A DNA stretch of 13,074 bases from Burkholderiales bacterium. Lineage in GTDB: Bacteria > Pseudomonadota > Gammaproteobacteria > Burkholderiales > JAEUMW01. Positions 7,751-13,074 of the stretch are shown one piece after another. The notes under the pieces were generated by a model. That model had not been told where the DNA came from. It did not search any database and saw nothing but the letters and a program-made list of their open reading frames with translations. The stretch spans positions 1 to 13,074 of the forward strand of contig JAEUMX010000283.1 of NCBI GenBank assembly GCA_016791285.1. Reading direction: 5' to 3'. The position numbers and the translations under genes were made by a program. Each line of letters opens with the position of its first letter. Position 1 is the stretch's first letter.

Positions 7751-9046
7751 CTAGAGAAGCAGGACGTCCCGATCGGCCAGAGACTCGGCCACGCGATCGT
7801 TCGCGGTGGACAGCCGTTCAACCAATGTCTCGAGAAACACCTGGTTGAAGCGGCTGCGGCAGCCTTCGCTCGCCCCGGCCAGCGCCGACGCACCGATTTC
7901 CAGCACGGTGACCTCGGTAAGCGCGGTCACGCTGGCGCTGCGCCGAAACTCGTGCTTCGCGAGGTGCCCCATTTCGCCGAAAGAGTCCCCCGCCCCGAGG
8001 GTGGCGAGCAGCGCCTTGTTCTTGGTGACGCTGACCTCCCCGGCAGCGACCACGTAGAAGGCCGTGCCGCCCTCCCCCTGCCGGATCAGTACGGTGCCCA
8101 CCGGACGCCGGACCCAGGTCCCGATCCGCACTACCTCCCACAGCTCCACGTCGGTGAACGCCTTGAAGAACTTGAGCCGCCGCAGGGTGTAGAACTTCTC
8201 CGTGTCGGGGATCGGCGCCTCGACGCGTCGCAGCTCGCCGAAGGCGTCGGCCAGGTCGCGCGCGAACTCGTCCCACGTCTGGTAGCGCGCTTCGAGATCC
8301 TTCGCGAGCGCCTTCAGCACGATCTCGTCGAGCCGTCGCGGAATCTCCGGCCGGTGAGTGCTCGGCGGCGGCGGATCGGTGTGGATGATCTGGTAGATCA
8401 TCGCGTACTTGTTCGCGCCCTTGAACGGCAGCTGTCCCGTGAAGAGCTGGTAGAGCACGACCCCGAGCGCGAAGATGTCGGTCTGGTGGGTGAGCGGCTG
8501 CTCTTTCAGCTGCTGCGGCGACATGTAGGCGGGCGAGCCGACGCCGCTCACCTGGGTCGATTCGGTCGAGGTGACCAGTGCCGCGCCGAAGTCCGAGATC
8601 TTGATGTCGCCCGACTCGGTGAGGAGGATGTTGGCAGGCTTGATGTCGCGATGGATGACGCCATTGCGATAGGCGTAGTCGAGCGACTTGCAGCACTTGA
8701 AGGCAATCTCGAGCACCTTGTTCATCGGCAACAGGCGGTCGACGCAGGTGTGGCGCTCGAGCGTCCCGCCAGCGACGTACTCCATGACGATGTAGCTGTA
8801 GTCGCCCTCCACCGCGGCGTCGTAGATGGCGACGATGTGCGGGTGGGACAGCATCCCGGCAAGCGATGCCTCGGTCACGAACAGCTTGCGATAACGCCGG
8901 CCATACTCCTTGTCGCCGAGCACTTCCGGGTAGACCACCTTCACCGCAACCTGGCGGTCGGCGAAGGGGTCGCGGGCAAGGAAGACGGCGCTCGTCGCAC
9001 CTTTGCCGACTTGGCGGATGATCTCGTATTTGCCGATCTGACTCAT
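7751..9046 (-). CDS. Ser/Thr protein kinase with C-terminal cyclic-nucleotide-binding domain
   Basis: 431 residues, apparently cytoplasmic with no membrane segment. The Hanks-type kinase domain (about 7-270) is complete: glycine loop GKGATSAV (14-21), Lys36 in VAVK, helix-C Glu59, catalytic HRD (132-134) with Lys136 and Asn139, DFG (152-154), and SPAYMSPQQ at 171-179 in place of the usual APE-type ending. The C-terminal part (about 290-410) is a cNMP-binding/CAP-effector domain with the phosphate-binding cassette FGEMG...RRSASV; the ligand-contacting Glu358 and Arg369 are both kept, so nucleotide binding is plausible. This order, kinase then sensor, is the reverse of eukaryotic PKG. The start at 9046 places MSQIGKYEIIRQVG right before the kinase fold; the frame is open to 9346 but that would overlap the upstream protease gene. 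No clear Shine-Dalgarno is visible. Targets are unknown. Confidence 0.93.
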   Translation of the reverse strand: MSQIGKYEIIRQVGKGATSAVFLARDPFADRQVAVKVVYPEVLGDKEYGRRYRKLFVTEASLAGMLSHPHIVAIYDAAVEGDYSYIVMEYVAGGTLERHTCVDRLLPMNKVLEIAFKCCKSLDYAYRNGVIHRDIKPANILLTESGDIKISDFGAALVTSTESTQVSGVGSPAYMSPQQLKEQPLTHQTDIFALGVVLYQLFTGQLPFKGANKYAMIYQIIHTDPPPPSTHRPEIPRRLDEIVLKALAKDLEARYQTWDEFARDLADAFGELRRVEAPIPDTEKFYTLRRLKFFKAFTDVELWEVVRIGTWVRRPVGTVLIRQGEGGTAFYVVAAGEVSVTKNKALLATLGAGDSFGEMGHLAKHEFRRSASVTALTEVTVLEIGASALAGASEGCRSRFNQVFLETLVERLSTANDRVAESLADRDVLLL

Positions 9047-9070
9047 GAACGCAGGCTTCGGGGGGTTAGG

Positions 9071-9088
9071 GGCGGCCTGACGGCCGCC
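9071..9088 (-). repeat. GC-rich hairpin in the leader of the kinase gene
   Basis: Perfect 7-bp inverted repeat, GGCGGCC and GGCCGCC around a 4-base loop, 25 bases upstream of the kinase ATG and about 108 bases after the protease stop. No T-run follows on the minus strand, so it is not a standard intrinsic terminator. It could attenuate read-through or shield the kinase translation start; function is not established. The remainder of the 149-base gap shows no clear promoter. Confidence 0.5.
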
Positions 9089-9195
9089 GCAATGGCACGC
9101 CGCTTCAAGCAATCGTCCTGCCTGTTGACTGGTACACCCCGGTCCCGCACCGATCGCCTGCTGCCCGGATTTGCGTGGCCGTCGGGTGGCCGGGC

Positions 9196-10620
9196 TTACT
9201 TCGGCTTCGCCTCGATCTCGATCGCGCGCAGCTCGCGCAGCCGCGCCTCGGCGCTCGAGAGCTGGTAGAAATCGCCGTCGCCCGCCTTCAACCCGAGTTG
9301 GAGCTGATCGATCGCCGCGGGGACGTTGCCGAGCAGGAAGTACCATTCGGACTGCGCGCGGTGCTGTTGCAGCCGCTTGCCCAGCGCGGAGTAGGCGCGC
9401 GCCTGCAACTGGTAGAGATGCGGGTCGTTGGGGTGGAACTGGAGCTGATCGTTCAGGAACTTCAGCGCGTCCGCGGCCTGTCCGTCCTGCAGCAATGTCG
9501 CCGCGTAATCCAGGGCGAGGGCCCGGTACTGCGGGTGGGACCGCAGCGCGCTGCGGTAGAAGACGAGGGCGCCGGGCACATCGCCCGATGCGACCAGGAT
9601 GCGGCCCGCCAGGGTTTCGACGATCGGATTCGAAGGCAGAATCGCGCGCAGCTTTCGCACCGCGTCTTTCGCCTCGGGGTATTTTTGCGCGCGCATCAGG
9701 GCCGTGGCGAGCCCGTAGCGGGCGGCAGCTTCGTTCGTGAATTTCTGCTCGCCGATACTTTCCTTGAAGAACGCCAGCGCCTCCTTCGGCGTATCCGAGG
9801 TGGCACGTATCTTCGCTCGCAGCAACTGGAAGTCGACGTTATCGGCGACCAAGCGGTAGGACGCGCCTTCCGACCGGTTGCGCATGTCGGCGATGCGCTC
9901 GGTGGTGAGCGGATGGGTGCGCAGGTAGGACGGCGCGCTGCTCTCGTAAGTCCGCGTCGCGCGCTGGAGGCGCTCGAAGAAGACGGGCATGGCGTTCACG
10001 TCGAAGCCCGAGTGGTCGAGGATCTGATAGCCGATGCGATCGGCCTCGCGCTCGTGTTCGCGCGTGTAGTTGAGCTGGGACTGAATCGCGCCGGCACCGG
10101 CTCCCATGATGGCAGCCTGCGACAACTGCGGACTGCCGCGCGCGGCGAGCACCGCCAGCGCCATCGCCGCGATCGACAGGATGGTGCTCTGCTTCTGTCC
10201 GGCGATCATGCGCGCGATATGGCGCTGCGTGACGTGCGCGATTTCGTGGGACAGCACGCTCGCAAACTCGGATTCGCTCTGTGCGGTGAGGAAAAGACCG
10301 GTGTGCACCCCGATGAATCCTCCGGGCAAAGCAAACGCGTTCACGGAAGGATCCAGGATGACGAAGAACTCGAACTCCTGGCGATACTCGGGGCTCTGTG
10401 ACACGAGCCGGTAGCCGAGATCGTTGAGGTAATCGACCAGTTCGGGGTCGTCGACGTAGGCCTTGTCCTCGCGGATCTGGCGCATGATGGTTTCGCCCAG
10501 TTCGCGCTCCTGCCGGGGCGTGAAGCTCGCCTGGGCGACGTCTCCCAGATCGGGCAGTTCGTCGGCAAATGCGGCCTCGAGGCCAAGGACCAGGGCGAGC
10601 AGAAAGGCGAGAATCCGCAT
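9196..10620 (-). CDS. bepA: BepA-like periplasmic M48 metalloprotease with TPR repeats
   Basis: 474-residue exported protease/chaperone. A signal peptide spans residues 1-19, with cleavage expected after AAFA. The M48 domain carries HEIAH at 125-129 (zinc ligands His125 and His129, catalytic Glu126) and a third likely ligand Glu190 in EREADRIG. RTHP at 234-237 supplies His236, the equivalent of the BepA histidine known to cap the zinc site and keep the protease self-inhibited. From about residue 265 the protein is helical TPR-type repeats. E. coli BepA (YfgC) acts on outer-membrane proteins such as LptD at the BAM complex; the same role here is inferred from architecture. It is divergent from moaC (68-base gap) and upstream of the kinase gene. 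No Shine-Dalgarno precedes the ATG; a TATCAT lies 7 bases upstream. Confidence 0.9.
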   Translation of the reverse strand: MRILAFLLALVLGLEAAFADELPDLGDVAQASFTPRQERELGETIMRQIREDKAYVDDPELVDYLNDLGYRLVSQSPEYRQEFEFFVILDPSVNAFALPGGFIGVHTGLFLTAQSESEFASVLSHEIAHVTQRHIARMIAGQKQSTILSIAAMALAVLAARGSPQLSQAAIMGAGAGAIQSQLNYTREHEREADRIGYQILDHSGFDVNAMPVFFERLQRATRTYESSAPSYLRTHPLTTERIADMRNRSEGASYRLVADNVDFQLLRAKIRATSDTPKEALAFFKESIGEQKFTNEAAARYGLATALMRAQKYPEAKDAVRKLRAILPSNPIVETLAGRILVASGDVPGALVFYRSALRSHPQYRALALDYAATLLQDGQAADALKFLNDQLQFHPNDPHLYQLQARAYSALGKRLQQHRAQSEWYFLLGNVPAAIDQLQLGLKAGDGDFYQLSSAEARLRELRAIEIEAKPK

Positions 10621-10626
10621 GGTGCT

Positions 10627-10632
10627 ATGATA
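10627..10632 (-). promoter_or_regulatory. Possible -10 element directly upstream of the protease gene
   Basis: TATCAT on the minus strand, ending 6 bases before the ATG at 10620. If used, transcription would begin at or very near the start codon, giving a leaderless message, which fits the missing Shine-Dalgarno. No convincing -35 is present, so this is weak. Confidence 0.3.
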
Positions 10633-10688
10633 CCGAGTAACCGAAATTCCCGACCATCGCGCCCCTTGCGCCGCCCCGGCACAGCCCC

Positions 10689-11174
10689 ATGACCGCGGAC
10701 CTTACCCACTTCGACGCACGCGGACAGGCCCACATGGTGGACGTGGGGGGCAAGGCGCAGACGCAGCGCGTGGCCCGGGCGAGCGGCCGTATCACCATGG
10801 CCCCCGCCACGCTCGAGCGCATCGTCGCGGGCAGCGCCAGTAAGGGTGACGTACTGGGGGTGGCGCGCATCGCCGCAATCCAGGCCGCCAAGCGAACCCC
10901 GGAGTTGATTCCCTTGTGCCATCCGCTCGCCATCACCAAGGTCGCAGTCGAGTTCGACGTGCTCGCCTCCGAGCAGGCCGTCGAGTGCCGGGCGACAATC
11001 GAGACGTTCGGGCGCACGGGTGTCGAAATGGAGGCGCTGACGGCAGTGACGGTCGGATTACTCACGATCTACGACATGTGCAAGGCGATGGACCGGGCGA
11101 TGCGCCTGTGCGACATCGGCCTGCAAGAAAAGCGCGGCGGAAAGTCCGGTACGTGGATGCGCCAATCGATCTAA
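10689..11174 (+). CDS. moaC: Cyclic pyranopterin monophosphate synthase
   Basis: 161-residue cytoplasmic enzyme of molybdenum cofactor synthesis. With MoaA it turns GTP, through 3',8-cyclo-7,8-dihydro-GTP, into cyclic pyranopterin monophosphate. Family landmarks are all present: [10 protein letters not shown] near the N-terminus, Lys52 in [19 protein letters not shown] with His78, GVEMEAL with Glu113 and Glu115, YDMCKA with Asp129 and Lys132, and the GGKSG near the C-terminus. Length matches E. coli MoaC. The first ATG ([10 protein letters not shown]) aligns with the normal start, although no strong ribosome-binding site precedes it. No other moa gene lies in the window. The neighbouring sox genes suggest, but do not prove, a need for molybdenum-dependent sulfite oxidation. 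Confidence 0.97.
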   Translation: MTADLTHFDARGQAHMVDVGGKAQTQRVARASGRITMAPATLERIVAGSASKGDVLGVARIAAIQAAKRTPELIPLCHPLAITKVAVEFDVLASEQAVECRATIETFGRTGVEMEALTAVTVGLLTIYDMCKAMDRAMRLCDIGLQEKRGGKSGTWMRQSI

Positions 11175-11190
11175 CGTCACATGATTCAAC

Positions 11191-11201
11191 TTTGCGGCAA
11201 A
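11191..11201 (+). repeat. Short palindrome between moaC and soxY
   Basis: TTTGC-G-GCAAA, a perfect 5+5 dyad with a one-base centre, 106 bases before the soxY ATG. It is the clearest symmetric element in the 132-base gap and a possible operator. A 5-bp ACGCC/GGCGT hairpin lies at 11246-11261. I see no convincing sigma-70 promoter for soxY here. Confidence 0.25.
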
Positions 11202-11306
11202 ACCGGAGCGAAGCATGCGCACTGTCGGGACGCGCTACCCTCTAGACGCCCGACCAGGCGTGACGGTTCCCCATCCCTGTCGTTCCGATTGCTACGGGAC
11301 ACGGCA

Positions 11307-11768
11307 ATGAATGCGCGGAGACGAACGCTGCTCCGGGCGGCCGGTGCCCTGGCGGTAGCGTTGGCGTCTGGCCTGCTGACACCGGTGCGGGCGTTGGCTG
11401 GGGCCTGGAACCAATCCGGCTTCGCCTCGAAGGCGGTGGCCGATGCGCTCAAGTCGATCGACGCGACCACGTCCATCGAGAGCCCCGACATCCTCATCAA
11501 GGCCCCCGAAATCGCGGAAAACGGCGCAATCGTACCGATCGAGGTCGTGAGCCGAATCCCCAACACGCGGTTTATCGCGATCCTCGCCGAGAAGAACCCG
11601 TTTCCCCTGGTTGGCACCTTCGATCTTCGCAACGGCGCCGAAGGCTTCGTCTCAACGCGCGTCAAACTCGGGGAGTCCTCGCTCGTGCGCGTGATCGTGA
11701 AGGACGACCAGAAGGTTTACAGCGCGAGTCGCGAGGTGAAAGTGACCATCGGCGGCTGCGGCGCCTGA
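11307..11768 (+). CDS. soxY: Thiosulfate-oxidation carrier protein SoxY
   Basis: 153-residue periplasmic protein that, with SoxZ, carries sulfur intermediates of the Sox cycle on a C-terminal cysteine. A Tat-type signal is visible: RRRTLLR at 4-10, a hydrophobic stretch to about 24, and an ALA cleavage site near residue 31. The mature part starts GAWNQSGF and has the typical PNTRFIAILAEKNPFPL strand pair (about 86-101). The protein ends VTIGGCGA, with Cys151 third from the end; the usual SoxY ending is GGCGG, so the last residue is changed. I chose the ATG at 11307 because it places the twin arginine at the N-terminus; the frame is open upstream to 11181 but that would bury the signal. soxZ follows after 35 bases. 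Confidence 0.95.
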   Translation: MNARRRTLLRAAGALAVALASGLLTPVRALAGAWNQSGFASKAVADALKSIDATTSIESPDILIKAPEIAENGAIVPIEVVSRIPNTRFIAILAEKNPFPLVGTFDLRNGAEGFVSTRVKLGESSLVRVIVKDDQKVYSASREVKVTIGGCGA

Positions 11769-11803
11769 TCGACCCCGGGGCGTCACTCAGGAAGGCGAGC
11801 AAA

Positions 11804-12127
11804 ATGGCGGAACCCATGAAAATCCGCGCCACGCTGCAGGGCGACGTGGTGGAGGTAAAGGTGCTCATCAACCACCCGATGGAGACGGGTCAACGCAAGG
11901 ACCCCGATTCGGGCGAGACCATTCCGCTTCATTTCATTCAGGTCGTTACGGCAACGTTGAACGGAAAGCCGGTCATGGAAGCGCAGTGGAGCCAGGCGAT
12001 TGCGCGCAATCCGTTCCTGGGGTTCAGGATTCGCGGTGCAAGAGCGGGGGAACGCATTGCCGTGAGCTGGGTCGACAACAAGGGCCAGCGGGGATCCATC
12101 GAAACGACGGTCACCGCGGGCGGATAG
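11804..12127 (+). CDS. soxZ: Thiosulfate-oxidation carrier partner SoxZ
   Basis: 107-residue partner of SoxY, the usual family length. There is no signal peptide, as expected, since SoxZ is exported in complex with Tat-targeted SoxY. Family features include MKIRATLQGDVVEVKVLINH, the METGQRKD segment at about 26-33, IPLHFIQ, and the immunoglobulin-like strand pattern ending in ETTVTAGG. A GAAGG ribosome-binding site lies 8 bases before the ATG. It sits 35 bases after soxY, so the two are almost certainly cotranscribed. Confidence 0.96.
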   Translation: MAEPMKIRATLQGDVVEVKVLINHPMETGQRKDPDSGETIPLHFIQVVTATLNGKPVMEAQWSQAIARNPFLGFRIRGARAGERIAVSWVDNKGQRGSIETTVTAGG

Positions 12128-12217
12128 CGCCGTACGACGACGCATTCGCCACACCCGGTACGAGGTTTGCGCACGCCCGACCCGTCCGTGCGCGGCCCGC
12201 GTGCTCACGACTGATCG

Positions 12218-12232
12218 AGTCGCGCTGCGACT
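12218..12232 (+). repeat. Small hairpin between soxZ and soxB
   Basis: AGTCGC-GCT-GCGACT, a perfect 6-bp stem with a 3-base loop, 90 bases after the soxZ stop and just before the candidate soxB -10. No T-run follows (next bases are GGTATC), so a classical terminator is unlikely; mRNA processing or an operator are alternatives. Confidence 0.35.
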
Positions 12233-12234
12233 GG

Positions 12235-12240
12235 TATCAT
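12235..12240 (+). promoter_or_regulatory. Candidate -10 of a soxB promoter
   Basis: TATCAT (5 of 6 to consensus) about 110 bases before the soxB ATG. The 17-bp-spaced -35 position reads TGATCG, a poor match. The 222-base soxZ-soxB gap makes a separate promoter plausible; transcription of soxYZB as one unit remains possible. Confidence 0.35.
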
Positions 12241-12256
12241 TCGACCCGGTCCGAAT
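12239..12256 (+). repeat. Operator-like dyad overlapping the candidate soxB promoter start
   Basis: ATTCG and CGAAT arms separated by 8 bases, an 18-base dyad that begins in the last two bases of the TATCAT element and extends over the expected transcription start. The outer ATTC...GAAT half-sites, here 10 bases apart, recall ArsR-family sulfur-sensing repressor operators, but the spacing differs from what I remember and no regulator gene is in the window. Confidence 0.3.
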
Positions 12257-12349
12257 CAGGGCAACCGTCTGCCAACCTCCCTGACCTCTATTCATTCTCA
12301 CCGGTGGCATCGCCGCTGCCGGGGCAACACGCATACGGAGATCTGAAAC

Positions 12350-13074
12350 ATGCACATGACCCGCCGAGAATTCCTGCAGGCGCTCGCCATCGCCGCCGCG
12401 TCGGGGTTCCCGCTTTCGAGATATGCCGACGCCGCGAGCATCAGCGGCTTCTATGATCTCCACGATTTCGGCAGTAACGTGACCCTGCTGCACTTCACGG
12501 ACACCCACGCTCAGCTGCTGCCCACCTACTACCGGGAACCCAGCAGCAACATCGGCGTTGGCGAGGGAGTCGGCAAGCCGCCCCACCTGGTGGGCGACGC
12601 CTTCCTGCGCTATTACCTCATCAGCAAGGACAGCCGGGTCGCGCATGCGGATACCTATCTCGACTATGCGCGCGCGGCGAGGGCGTACGGTGCCATGGGC
12701 GGCTACGCCCACCTCGCGACACTGGTAAAGAAGATCAAGGACCAGCGCCCGAATTCGCTGCTCTTGGACGGCGGCGATACGTGGCAAGGCTCCGCCACCG
12801 CGCTCTGGACCAAGGGTCAGGACATGGTCGACGCGAGCAAGCTGCTCGGCGTGAACGCGATGACTGGCCATTGGGAGTTCACCTATGGCGCGGATCGTGT
12901 GAAGCAGATCGTCAGCTCGGACCTGAAGGGGAAAATCGACTTCGTCGCCCAGAACGTGACGGCTGGCGACTCCGGCGAATCCGTCTTTCCGCCATACACG
13001 ATCAAGAGCGTGAGCGGCGTACCCATAGCCATCATCGGCCAGGCGTTTCCCTATACCCCGGTCGCTCATCCCCG
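12350..13074 (+). CDS. soxB: Thiosulfohydrolase SoxB, 3' end outside window
   Basis: Dimanganese hydrolase that removes sulfate from the SoxY-bound sulfone group in the periplasm. 241 codons plus two bases are present of an expected 560 or so. The Tat signal is TRREFLQALAIAAASGF (residues 4-20). Metallophosphatase-like motifs follow: TDTHAQLLP with Asp51 and His53, DGGDTWQGSA at 140-149 with Asp143, and GHWEFTYG at 173-180, the SoxB version of the GNHE block of 5'-nucleotidases. I chose the ATG at 12350 because GGAG lies 9 bases upstream; a second in-frame ATG two codons later is possible. The frame is open to the right edge with no defect. It lies 222 bases after soxZ, with no soxX or soxA between. 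Confidence 0.96.
   Translation, partial: MHMTRREFLQALAIAAASGFPLSRYADAASISGFYDLHDFGSNVTLLHFTDTHAQLLPTYYREPSSNIGVGEGVGKPPHLVGDAFLRYYLISKDSRVAHADTYLDYARAARAYGAMGGYAHLATLVKKIKDQRPNSLLLDGGDTWQGSATALWTKGQDMVDASKLLGVNAMTGHWEFTYGADRVKQIVSSDLKGKIDFVAQNVTAGDSGESVFPPYTIKSVSGVPIAIIGQAFPYTPVAHP

Noticed and set aside
9047..9346. Upstream extension of the kinase frame
   Set aside because: It would overlap the protease 3' end by about 150 bases and add Arg/Ala-rich sequence; the ATG at 9046 starts right at the kinase fold.
7952..10401. Plus-strand open frames of about 400 codons antisense to the kinase and protease genes
   Set aside because: Both are shadows of genes with clear catalytic motifs; no ribosome-binding site or recognisable fold.
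11783..13069. 428-codon minus-strand open frame across soxZ and soxB
   Set aside because: Antisense to two clear sox genes and biased in composition; no independent support.

Overview
This is a GC-rich chromosomal segment, about two thirds G+C by eye, from a proteobacterium. The gene types point to a betaproteobacterium with sulfur-oxidising capacity: a CusR/CusS-type metal two-component pair, valS with a CTATAATCCC-type promoter, hslR, tusA, a BepA-like M48 protease, moaC, and a soxY-soxZ-soxB cluster. The family or genus cannot be fixed from the sequence alone. Coding density is high, with 13 genes and no intergenic gap over 222 bases. I see no RNA gene, insertion sequence, phage gene or CRISPR array.

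Layout. (1) 1-2068, minus: a response regulator followed, with an ATGA overlap, by a sensor kinase that runs off the left edge. (2) 2229-6276, plus: valS, divergent from the regulator, then an MFS exporter 28 bases downstream. (3) 6287-7671, minus: tusA, a metaxin/Fax-like glutathione S-transferase and hslR, probably one operon (tusA first; gst and hslR overlap as GTGA), convergent with the MFS gene. (4) 7751-10620, minus: a BepA-like periplasmic protease with TPRs, then a Ser/Thr kinase fused to a cyclic-nucleotide-binding domain. (5) 10689-11174, plus: moaC, divergent from the protease. (6) 11307 to the right edge, plus: soxY, soxZ and the first 241 codons of soxB.

How the genes work together. 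SoxYZ is the periplasmic carrier on which thiosulfate sulfur is held by a C-terminal cysteine of SoxY. SoxB hydrolyses the sulfone group off that carrier. Both soxY and soxB encode Tat-type signals, consistent with export of folded protein (SoxYZ as a complex, SoxB with its metal centre). MoaC belongs to molybdenum cofactor synthesis, which sulfite-oxidising or SoxCD-type enzymes would need; that link to sox is inference. TusA is a cytoplasmic sulfur relay protein. The remainder is housekeeping (ValRS, Hsp15), envelope quality control (BepA-like) and metal sensing.

Novelty. Most of the window is ordinary. The items most worth a second look are the kinase/cNMP-binding fusion, the soxZ-soxB gap with a candidate promoter and operator-like dyad, and the non-standard GGCGA end of SoxY. 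I found no convincing undescribed multi-gene system.
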